DNA of 5,922 bases from Bacilli bacterium (GCA_017525855.1 JAFXSE010000014.1:1-5922); one strand, 5' to 3'. Counted from the stretch's first letter, positions 1 to 5,922 are shown. Notes: generated by a model not told the origin, from the sequence alone. Made by a program: numbers and translations.

Positions 1-52
1 CCAATCCCCAATCCCCAATCCCCCATCCCCAATGCCCAAGTCCCAATCCCCA
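1..52. repeat. Telomere-like 7-bp C-rich tandem repeat, consensus CCCCAAT
   Basis: Seven 7-bp units in strict register (CCAATCC at 1-7, 8-14, 15-21 and 43-49), followed by a partial unit at 50-52. Units 4, 5 and 6 carry substitutions (CCCATCC, CCAATGC, CCAAGTC) but keep the 7-bp length. The reverse strand reads GGGGATT repeats running 3' towards position 1, which is the correct polarity for the G-strand of a chromosome end. The array sits at the very edge of the window and directly abuts AT-only DNA. The purest units are distal and the degenerate ones mostly proximal, as is common at telomere junctions. The repeat is seen directly. Its role as a telomere is inferred, and an internal minisatellite or a mis-sequenced telomere is possible. 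Confidence 0.8.
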
Positions 53-163
53 TTTTTTGTATTAAATATTAAATAAATATAAATAAAATAATAAAAAATA
101 AAAATTAATTTAATTAATAATTATTTTTAAAATTAATTTTATAATAACCTCTTAATAATAATA

Positions 164-169
164 TTTATT
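164..169 (-). terminator. Candidate AATAAA polyadenylation signal
   Basis: The reverse strand reads AATAAA about 74 bases downstream of the stop codon. I found no other exact match between the stop and the telomere-like array. The position is plausible for a short 3' UTR. In sequence this AT-rich the hexamer is easily produced by chance, and many protists do not depend on it, so support is weak. Confidence 0.2.
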
Positions 170-220
170 AAATAATAAACAATAACTTTAAATTTTTAAT
201 CCCAAATATGACCCTAATAC

Positions 221-242
221 AAAATACTTAAGAAGTATTATT
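221..242 (-). other. Short inverted repeat just after the stop codon
   Basis: AATACTT (223-229) and AAGTATT (233-239) are perfect reverse complements around a 3-base loop. With base 240 bulged out, 221-222 can also pair with 241-242. The hairpin would begin immediately after the TAA stop in the mRNA. A second in-frame TAA lies within it at 228-230, four sense codons after the first, giving a backup stop. The pairing is directly visible, but no function can be assigned. The stem is nearly all A-T and would be weak. Confidence 0.3.
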
Positions 243-3200
243 TTATGATTTTGTTTCTTGTGGTTTGGATAAGAGCAAATCAGGATCTGAGGAAGCACTA
301 TTTTGTTGGAAGGAAACATGTTTGACTTGGTTCATTAAGCTCTTATTCTTTTGTTGGAAGTAAAATACTACAACAGCCAATCCAATAATAAGAACAGCAA
401 GACTTACCGAAATACCAATAAGTAATCCAGTATTACTACCTTCTTCTTCTTCTTTTGCTTCCTCATCTTTATTTCCAGATCCTCTTTCTTGATATATAGC
501 ATTATAAGCAACATATTCTAAAACTTTATTTTGTTGAATTTGAGCAATAACTTGAATATAGCACCAATTAGCAAAATCACCAGTGGCAGTTAAAGTTATC
601 TCATTTCCTTTAGTTTCAGGATTTCTCTTATAAACAGCATAATAAGGAGTTTCAGTGGCTGCTATAGTATTGAAAGATTCTCCTTTAATATAATTTTTAG
701 CATCAGCGATTTTAAGGAAATAAGTAATATTAGCTTTTGTAGTATCTACATCTATTTTATTAAATTTGCATGTTATTTTAACTTTACCATCATTTTGTTT
801 TTCTTCTGTAGTTGTTAATTTATTATTATTATCATAAACTTTGAATTCTATATAATCACTTTCTTTTTCTACATTAATATATTTAAATACATAATTTTGT
901 GCTTCAAGTATTGCATCAGCTGTATAATCAGTCTTAAAGAAATTCAAATAAATAAAGTCCTTTTCTTTTGGTTCTAATGTTATAAGATATTTTCCGTTTA
1001 AATATTCAGTATGCACATTCAAATCAGTTTCATTTTGGTGAGCATTTATAGGACCAACAGCCCATGATAAAGCATCACCGTTAAATGATAAAGATATTTT
1101 CATGTATTTTTTACTTTTTTCATTTTTAAGTTTATAATATGAGGTTAAAATTCCATTGTATTTAGCATAATTATAAACTTTTTCAACGGGGATTACTAAA
1201 TTATTAGCTCTACTAAATTGGGCTTCTACACTAAAAGTATTATATACTTTTTCTTTTTTATATTCTGGATTTTTTCCTACATAAAATAGAATAGTAGGAT
1301 ATTTTTCAGGATCTATAACGAAATGTGTATTCATAATAATATCAGAAAGGAATACCCATGCTGTTTTAATCGCGACATCATATATACCATCCATTTTATT
1401 TTCATCTGGAGGCTCAAATTCTGGATTTGATTTGGCAGCATATATTACATCTCTTTTATCCAAATAAGCTCTGACTATTATAGGTGGTACATCATATTCT
1501 CCTTCTGTTTCAAATTGCGAATCTCTAAATGTCACTGCTAAATTTATATCATTGGCATAATCAACTTCTTTACTATATAAATAAATAGGAAGATCAGTAT
1601 CTTTATAACTAATTTCTAAGGAATTACCATATGTAACTTCATCGAAGTTTTTAGAAGTATCTCTTGAATAAAAATCAAGTACGAAAACAAATCCAGGAGA
1701 TTCTTTATTTGGATCATATTCTAAATTAGTGAAAATTAACTTTCCTAAATCCTTTGAAGTAGTTAAAGTTAAACGATCACCTTTTCCTCTTAAATGATAT
1801 ACATAATTTGTATCTTTTTCCCATCTTATATCAGCTTCACCATCTAAGTTTTCTATATTAACTATTATACTTGTTTTTCCTGAAAATCCCAAGGCTAATT
1901 TATCTTTTTTTACTTGAATTAAATTTTCTGTTCTTGCATTTGGATAAAATTCTATAGGATTTGCCTCTGTATTATAACAAAGCATAGAAGCTACAATTAA
2001 AATATCATCATAAAACTGAGATCTGCAATTTATATATAAATATTTACCTGAATGAGTTGTATTTAATTTAATATGGAAATAAACTTTATCATCTTTTACT
2101 GAATTATAATCAGAAGATTCATATGAGGGAATTTTCTTTTTTAAATTTTCAAAATCATATTCATCATAGATTTCACTATCAATAAAAGAAGCATAAATTT
2201 CAGTTGTATCACCTCTGAATGTAGATCTTGCATATACTAATAAATCCATTTTTTGTTTAATATCTTCTTCATCATATATAACCATAAAAAGACATCTAAA
2301 TGTTTCTCCTGTTCTGGTAGGTTTACATAATACTTTTTGATCAGTATTAAGTTCAATAATATCAAAATCTACACCTTCTTCTATATCATAATTAGCAATA
2401 TTAGCTTCATGCACACGTAAAGAATATAATTCTGTATCAGCTGTATCGGTCTTATCTGTCCATATACCTATAGTAAATTTCACATCTTCAAATGAATCTT
2501 CTCCAGCTGGGTGTGGTATTTTTTTTCTTTTCATAACTTCCATTATTTGAGGTCTATTTATATATAATACACTATCTATACCATTTGGAATAAGAGTAAA
2601 ATCTGCATTGGTTGCTGTAGGTTTATCGTCACCAACATTCACGTATAATCCGGCTAAATCAGATTGCCAATCGAATTGAAGTTGGAATGTATCACGTGGT
2701 AGCCATACTTGATAATATTGTGTAATTTTTACATTTTTTGAAACATCTACATTACCAATAATGAATTCATCAACTTGAATTGTTATTACTGGTATATCAG
2801 CCGCTTCTCCGAAAGTACTAGGACTTAAATTAGTAATAATACTAAATGGATAAAATTTATTATCGCTGACATATTCACCTATTTGTGAAATTCTTATACC
2901 GAGAATTAAATAACATCCACTAATACAATCTTCTGTGTCTTCGACACTTACATGATATTTTTTTAAATATTTATTATAATTTGCATCATCTCCTTCCCAT
3001 TCTCCACTGGGAAGTCTATATCTGTCCATCCATTCGATTTCATTTTTTGGATCCGCTTCTTCTTTTCTTACAATTCTTCCATAAACTTCACAATAATCTC
3101 TAAAGAAGTTAACAGTTACATCACCTTGATCATTTTTACCTAAATCTGTATATAAATAATAATATCCGTCTCCTGTAGTAAAATCTTTTTTAGCTATTCC

Positions 3201-5780
3201 TTTTTGTAAATAAGAGGGAACTCTTAATTTCATGTCAATTTTAGTTGCTTCTCTAACAGTTATTTCTACCATAGGATTAGTTGCAGGTAAATCTTGGAAT
3301 GGGAAAGCATAAAATATGATAACTAATATACTACAATAAGTATCTTCTTTACAATATGATTTATAATCCTCTCCTTTTAAATAAACAGGAGTACTATGAG
3401 TTATAACTTCACTATAAATACGTTGTTCATCTGTATTTACTGCAATTTCCGCATAGAATGAAGCTTTATTAATTATATTGAAATAAACTACTAAATCAAT
3501 ACTAGTATCAGGAACTGGATACAAAAATTTCATATTTCTGAAATTCTCATCCAAAATCATTTGTTGATTTACATTATTTCCTATTAAAATTCTTGGTGTA
3601 GTAAGTAGATCAATAGTAGTGAATCCTGAAACATACATCATACATTTTTTACTATTATAATTACTTGGATCTGGTTTATCGACTTGAATTGTATAAGTAT
3701 ATAAAGGAGAAGAATAAGTTGCGCCATCTTTTGAAGTAAGAATATCTTGACCATAACCATCAGTTATAGGAACTTCAATTGTTCCAGTTATTCTTTTTGT
3801 AAATATTCTGAAATCACAATTAAGAGCGAAGAAATTAGTTAAGAAAATTTCTTTCTGTTTATATCGATCATTTTCTATATAAATTGTAAGATTCTTTTCT
3901 GGTTCAGGATCAATTTGAATTAAATAACTTTCTTCAGGTTGAATAACCTCATCTTCATAATCTGTAGAAAGTTCTGCTAAATGATATTTATATTTAATAG
4001 TGAAAAATGAATCCTTTATTGCTTTATAAGTTACATATAATTTTTCTGCGGCAAATCTATTTAATTTGAAATTAAGAAATACTTTGTTTGCAAGAATAAA
4101 TTTTTCTGGTTTGGCCATTTCATCCCATCCAGTTGGATTTTCTCCATCGAAAACTACTTCACCAGAATGAACCATAATTTGAACACCTACGCTTAAAAGT
4201 TTTGTTGCTCTATTGAAATCTATTAAGAATTTACCTGTTTCGTCTTTTTTAACATATTTTACAAAATTTGTAGTACCTAATTTTATTTCATCCGTTTGAG
4301 TATATATAGTGACATCAAATTCACAATAACCACTTTCATTACTACCATCATCCATACATTTTACTATCATTACTTTTTTTTCAGGGCCTAAGACTTCCAT
4401 ATCTTTAGGAACTTTTCTATCATATAAAATATTTCTACCAATATTTCTAATAGCTTCAATATTATTATCTTTTGCAGGATCTTCTCCTGACATATCAAAT
4501 TTACAATTAGCGATATCCGTACAATCTCCGACCCACATAAACGCAACACCTTGACGATTATATATATTGTAATTTACTCTAGTATCTTTTGCAATTCTAG
4601 CTCCATGATATATTACTGATTTTCCTTTTGATAACATTTGACGATATGTTTCTCCAATTTGTAATGGTGGATTCATGAAATAAAAATCAGGAGTTTTTTT
4701 TCCAGCAGCAGGGATTATTTGAGCGGAAAAGAGAACTGGAATTTTATCATAATCTTCTCTAAAAGTAAATTCGAAACAAGCATATCTTAATTTTCCTTGA
4801 GATTCTATCATGAAACTGACTAAGCCATTATAAGATTCAATTTCAATACCATCTATATAATTTTTATTTTCATCTCCTGGCCAAAATAAAGCATATTGAG
4901 AATATACTTTAGCTGTTAAATAAAAATAGCTATTATCTTTAAATTCATTAGCCATTGAACTCATAGGAAGACATACTTCTGGATAAGTCAAATCATTTTT
5001 AAATACAGCACCCATAACAGCAGGACCTCCTGGATAAAGTAAATTATCAGGACCAACAGCATCATTAGTGATATATGCGGTAATTCTGATATATTCACCT
5101 ACTTGTGCATCTTTTACAGTAATAGTTTGTAAGGTTTTACTTTCAGTATTATTTTGTCCAATTAGATAATAGATAAATCTTGCAGATTCAAAATCTTGTC
5201 TTTGTACATTTGAAGGTTGATTTTCTAGGGTTATATTTGCTTTTTTACTACCCTCTAAACCTATGTTCATAAATGATTCTAGTCCGCTTAGTCCTACAAG
5301 ATCGAATTTCATGTTAGCGTTGTTTGCTGTAGCTACATAAGAAAAAACTACACCATCATTTATATCTAATTTGCAAGCTGAGTCACCTTCGAATTTAATA
5401 GTAAATCCACATTCATCTTTTTGACAGGTAACTGAGGTAAAAAGAACTTTTGAAGCTGCTTGGCTTTTTGTTGCACAAGCAATTACTGGTTTTTTATCTG
5501 CTCTTTTAGCGTTTATGATTCTATAATTATCACAATCCGGGGATTTTTCCGAAAAACACAAAGAAGGAGTATCATAGCCAGATTTTGGGGTTACTGTGAT
5601 CTTGATAAATTCAGGAACACTTCCACTAAATTTTAAGGAAAATTTACTAACTGCGGTTGTTTTGGCTATGTCAGCTTGTCCAGCTTTTTTCTCATAATCG
5701 TAATTAATATCTTCAGATAAGACTAATGCTAGTGCATTTAGAAGAAAGAAAAATGCAAAGAATTTTGATTTTCTCGACAT
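243..5780 (-). CDS. Giant single-pass type I membrane protein of unknown function (1845 aa)
   Basis: The uninterrupted reading frame runs from ATG (5778-5780) to TAA (243-245). The start is supported by a signal peptide directly after it and by an in-frame upstream TAA at 5805-5807; the next Met is residue 157. Architecture: signal peptide (about 1-22), lumenal or extracellular region (23-1784), transmembrane helix (about 1785-1808), 37-residue tail. The ectodomain is strand-rich with alternating hydrophobic residues. It has 25 Cys, none in the helix or tail, and eight N-glycosylation sequons (N182, N210, N481, N630, N984, N1240, N1583, N1694). No protease, kinase, glycosidase, lectin or EGF signature is recognised. 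Repeated beta-sandwich modules suggest a surface adhesin or receptor, or a scavenger or sorting receptor given the dileucine tail. That role is inference. No intron is needed, though a tiny in-frame intron cannot be excluded. The gene points towards the telomere-like end. Confidence 0.93.
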   Translation of the reverse strand: MSRKSKFFAFFFLLNALALVLSEDINYDYEKKAGQADIAKTTAVSKFSLKFSGSVPEFIKITVTPKSGYDTPSLCFSEKSPDCDNYRIINAKRADKKPVIACATKSQAASKVLFTSVTCQKDECGFTIKFEGDSACKLDINDGVVFSYVATANNANMKFDLVGLSGLESFMNIGLEGSKKANITLENQPSNVQRQDFESARFIYYLIGQNNTESKTLQTITVKDAQVGEYIRITAYITNDAVGPDNLLYPGGPAVMGAVFKNDLTYPEVCLPMSSMANEFKDNSYFYLTAKVYSQYALFWPGDENKNYIDGIEIESYNGLVSFMIESQGKLRYACFEFTFREDYDKIPVLFSAQIIPAAGKKTPDFYFMNPPLQIGETYRQMLSKGKSVIYHGARIAKDTRVNYNIYNRQGVAFMWVGDCTDIANCKFDMSGEDPAKDNNIEAIRNIGRNILYDRKVPKDMEVLGPEKKVMIVKCMDDGSNESGYCEFDVTIYTQTDEIKLGTTNFVKYVKKDETGKFLIDFNRATKLLSVGVQIMVHSGEVVFDGENPTGWDEMAKPEKFILANKVFLNFKLNRFAAEKLYVTYKAIKDSFFTIKYKYHLAELSTDYEDEVIQPEESYLIQIDPEPEKNLTIYIENDRYKQKEIFLTNFFALNCDFRIFTKRITGTIEVPITDGYGQDILTSKDGATYSSPLYTYTIQVDKPDPSNYNSKKCMMYVSGFTTIDLLTTPRILIGNNVNQQMILDENFRNMKFLYPVPDTSIDLVVYFNIINKASFYAEIAVNTDEQRIYSEVITHSTPVYLKGEDYKSYCKEDTYCSILVIIFYAFPFQDLPATNPMVEITVREATKIDMKLRVPSYLQKGIAKKDFTTGDGYYYLYTDLGKNDQGDVTVNFFRDYCEVYGRIVRKEEADPKNEIEWMDRYRLPSGEWEGDDANYNKYLKKYHVSVEDTEDCISGCYLILGIRISQIGEYVSDNKFYPFSIITNLSPSTFGEAADIPVITIQVDEFIIGNVDVSKNVKITQYYQVWLPRDTFQLQFDWQSDLAGLYVNVGDDKPTATNADFTLIPNGIDSVLYINRPQIMEVMKRKKIPHPAGEDSFEDVKFTIGIWTDKTDTADTELYSLRVHEANIANYDIEEGVDFDIIELNTDQKVLCKPTRTGETFRCLFMVIYDEEDIKQKMDLLVYARSTFRGDTTEIYASFIDSEIYDEYDFENLKKKIPSYESSDYNSVKDDKVYFHIKLNTTHSGKYLYINCRSQFYDDILIVASMLCYNTEANPIEFYPNARTENLIQVKKDKLALGFSGKTSIIVNIENLDGEADIRWEKDTNYVYHLRGKGDRLTLTTSKDLGKLIFTNLEYDPNKESPGFVFVLDFYSRDTSKNFDEVTYGNSLEISYKDTDLPIYLYSKEVDYANDINLAVTFRDSQFETEGEYDVPPIIVRAYLDKRDVIYAAKSNPEFEPPDENKMDGIYDVAIKTAWVFLSDIIMNTHFVIDPEKYPTILFYVGKNPEYKKEKVYNTFSVEAQFSRANNLVIPVEKVYNYAKYNGILTSYYKLKNEKSKKYMKISLSFNGDALSWAVGPINAHQNETDLNVHTEYLNGKYLITLEPKEKDFIYLNFFKTDYTADAILEAQNYVFKYINVEKESDYIEFKVYDNNNKLTTTEEKQNDGKVKITCKFNKIDVDTTKANITYFLKIADAKNYIKGESFNTIAATETPYYAVYKRNPETKGNEITLTATGDFANWCYIQVIAQIQQNKVLEYVAYNAIYQERGSGNKDEEAKEEEEGSNTGLLIGISVSLAVLIIGLAVVVFYFQQKNKSLMNQVKHVSFQQNSASSDPDLLLSKPQETKS
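246..356 (-). other. Cytoplasmic tail with acidic dileucine signal (residues 1809-1845)
   Basis: The 37-residue tail starts with the basic stretch QQKNKSLMNQVKHV, continues through a Ser/Gln-rich linker, and carries DPDLLL at 1832-1837. This matches the acidic dileucine pattern [DE]xxxL[LI] recognised by clathrin adaptor complexes, and also the related DxxLL pattern. The predicted role is endocytosis or sorting to an endolysosomal or vacuolar compartment. The motif match is direct; its use is inferred. No kinase, ITAM-like or NPxY motif is seen. Confidence 0.6.
357..428 (-). other. Transmembrane helix (residues about 1785-1808)
   Basis: A 24-residue hydrophobic run, GLLIGISVSLAVLIIGLAVV followed by VFYF, has no charged residue. 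It is bounded by an acidic segment outside and by QQKNK inside. With the signal peptide and the positive-inside flank, this gives a single-pass type I orientation with the C-terminus in the cytoplasm. Confidence 0.92.
441..470 (-). other. Acidic juxtamembrane stalk (residues 1771-1780)
   Basis: The sequence KDEEAKEEEE follows a Gly/Ser linker (RGSGN) and is followed by GSNTG before the membrane helix. It is encoded by GAA/GAG-rich repeats, seen on the plus strand as a TTC run. It likely forms a flexible, charged spacer that lifts the ectodomain off the membrane. Such a repeat tract can vary in length between alleles. Confidence 0.7.
483..860 (-). other. Membrane-proximal fibronectin III-like module (residues about 1641-1766)
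   Basis: Roughly 125 residues precede the stalk. Strands are visible at YIEFKVYD (1643-1650), KVKITCKF (1666-1673), ANITYFLKIAD (1693-1703), TPYYAVYKR (1711-1719), EITLTATG (1727-1734) and NWCYIQVIAQI (1738-1748), ending in VLEYVAYNAIY (1753-1763). Strand number and length, a Cys pair (1671, 1740) and the closing strand fit a fibronectin III or other immunoglobulin-like sandwich placed next to the membrane. The fold is inferred by eye. Confidence 0.45.
771..1976 (-). other. Cysteine-free ectodomain stretch (residues 1269-1670)
   Basis: About 400 residues without a single Cys, in contrast to the paired Cys elsewhere in the ectodomain. The region is rich in Tyr, Asp, Lys and Asn and alternates short hydrophobic strands with charged turns, for example TSIIVNIENLDGEADIRW (1303-1320) and PPIIVRAYLDKRDV (1432-1445). 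It includes one sequon, N1583. The content suggests further beta-sandwich modules stabilised without disulfides. No family is recognised. Confidence 0.4.
2409..3593 (-). other. Pair of diverged tandem beta modules (residues about 730-1124)
   Basis: Two segments start alike. RILIGNN at 730-736 leads to KFLYPVPDTSIDLVVYF (751-767) and then FYAEIAVN. EFIIGN at 1005-1010 leads to YYQVWLPRDTFQLQFDW (1022-1038) and then LYVNVG. Both show I-I/L-I-G-N, an aromatic strand ending in a Pro turn (VPDT, LPRD), a hydrophobic strand, and an aromatic-led edge strand before an acidic or polar loop. Spacing is about 275 residues. This suggests an ancient internal duplication of a beta-sandwich unit. The similarity is weak and was aligned by eye. 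Confidence 0.35.
4731..5318 (-). other. Second ectodomain module with GPAVMG motif (residues about 155-350)
   Basis: This segment has a strand run ending near EYIRITAYI (229-237), then a turn with GGPAVMG (251-257), a Cys at 270 in PEVCLP, an aromatic-rich stretch YFYLTAKVYSQYALFW (285-300), and finally RYACFEFTF with Cys335. The two Cys, 270 and 335, are the only ones here and probably pair. The compact, motif-like character suggests a conserved domain. I recall similar motif order in large uncharacterised protist membrane proteins, but I cannot name a family. Confidence 0.4.
5331..5708 (-). other. N-terminal cysteine-rich beta module (residues about 25-150)
   Basis: Six cysteines (75, 83, 102, 119, 124, 136) fall within 62 residues, the densest cluster in the protein. 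The segment VPEFIKITVTP is a predicted strand, and C119-x4-C124 is followed by the strand GFTIKFEG. The strand order and paired Cys recall pre-peptidase C-terminal-like beta-sandwiches, but sequence similarity alone by eye is not enough to assign that family. Boundaries are approximate. Confidence 0.45.
5715..5780 (-). other. N-terminal signal peptide (residues 1-22)
   Basis: The N-terminus has a basic n-region (MSRKSK), then a hydrophobic core (residues 7-20, rich in Phe, Leu and Ala), then an A-L-V-L-S stretch before an acidic E-D start of the mature chain. Cleavage after Ser22 is my best estimate by eye. It targets the protein to the secretory pathway and, with the C-terminal helix, gives a type I topology. 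Confidence 0.88.
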
Positions 5781-5922
5781 ATCAAGTTTTATATATCTTA
5801 CAAATTAATAATTTAATAAATAATTAATTATTCTCAATTATCAATGATTTTTAAATATTTAATATTTTTATTATTATTTTTATTTATTAATATTTAATTT
5901 TTAATACAAATATAATTAAAAA
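5781..5922. promoter_or_regulatory. AT-rich upstream flank: presumed promoter and 5' UTR
   Basis: This stretch of 142 bases has only nine G or C (about 6%), including 60 bases with none at 5847-5906. It lies directly upstream of the ATG and must contain the promoter-proximal region and 5' UTR of the gene. No reliable motif stands out. TATATAAAA on the minus strand (5787-5795) is only a few bases from the ATG, too close for a conventional TATA box. No telomeric repeat is present at the right edge, so this side is probably not a complete chromosome end. Confidence 0.5.

Larger units (their letters stand above)
53..242. other. AT-rich subtelomeric spacer containing the gene's 3' UTR
   Basis: This stretch of 190 bases has only 17 G or C (about 9%). 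Bases 60-147 contain none at all. It separates the telomere-like array from the stop codon of the minus-strand gene, so the transcript's 3' UTR and cleavage site must lie here if the array is a chromosome end. A perfect 12-bp palindrome (AAAATTAATTTT, 129-140) and a near copy at 101-111 are visible, but both are expected in such low-complexity sequence. No ORF, tRNA or other gene is seen. Confidence 0.75.

Noticed and set aside
1..52. CRISPR array or bacterial repeat
   Set aside because: The units are contiguous 7-mers with no spacers, and the gene is a eukaryote-like secreted membrane protein with no Shine-Dalgarno context.
1..52. Tetrahymena-type telomere (CCCCAA)
   Set aside because: The period is 7 with a T after AA in the intact units, not 6. 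The gene also uses TAA as its stop, which Tetrahymena reads as Gln.
129..140. Perfect 12-bp palindrome AAAATTAATTTT, with a near copy at 101-111
   Set aside because: Both lie in A/T-only sequence, where palindromes and short direct repeats arise readily. No flanking structure suggests an element end or origin.
441..470. Trinucleotide TTC repeat as a microsatellite feature
   Set aside because: It is explained by the coding of the acidic stalk on the minus strand and is impure.
2208..2216. RGD tripeptide at residues 1189-1191 of the protein
   Set aside because: An RGD in an 1845-residue protein is likely by chance, and integrin-type recognition is not expected in the inferred host group.
243..5780. 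Short introns of the 15-25 base kind seen in some ciliates
   Set aside because: The frame is open throughout and no segment reads as non-protein. An in-frame mini-intron cannot be excluded, but nothing supports one.
243..5780. Plus-strand coding within the same interval
   Set aside because: I saw no plus-strand frame with a plausible protein. The minus-strand frame accounts for the whole interval, with coherent signal peptide, sequons and membrane helix.
5787..5795. TATATAAAA on the minus strand just upstream of the ATG, resembling a TATA box
   Set aside because: It lies only 6 bases before the ATG. A conventional start site 25-30 bases downstream would fall inside the coding region and remove the signal peptide's start codon. 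Such strings are expected by chance in 6% G+C sequence.

Overview
The window reads as one end of a small, very AT-rich eukaryotic chromosome carrying a single large protein gene. The best guess is a ciliate macronuclear chromosome. The first 52 bases are a 7-bp C-rich repeat (CCCCAAT) in telomere orientation, with the G-rich strand running 3' towards the left edge. The non-coding flanks are extremely AT-rich, and the gene is compact and appears intronless. The unit CCCCAAT differs from the CCCCAA of Tetrahymena and the CCCCAAAA of spirotrichs. The gene needs no stop-codon reassignment: it ends in TAA, and all Trp and Cys codons are standard. Among ciliates this fits a lineage that kept the standard code, such as litostomes including rumen ciliates. 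A heterotrich with the standard code, or a non-ciliate protist such as a parabasalid, remains possible. The organism call is inference.

Layout, left to right: telomere-like array (1-52); a spacer of 190 bp with about 9% G+C, which includes 88 bases with no G or C (53-242) and must hold the 3' UTR; one minus-strand CDS (243-5780); and an upstream flank of 142 bp with about 6% G+C (5781-5922), which must hold the promoter and 5' UTR. No telomere is visible on the right, so the contig either stops short there or continues.

The gene encodes an 1845-residue type I membrane protein. It has an N-terminal signal peptide, an ectodomain of about 1760 residues built from beta-strand-rich modules with paired cysteines, an acidic juxtamembrane stalk, one transmembrane helix, and a 37-residue cytoplasmic tail with an acidic dileucine sorting motif. 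No catalytic domain is recognisable. The protein looks like a large surface or endomembrane receptor or adhesin of unknown ligand. Because only one gene is present, there is no neighbour context to refine this.
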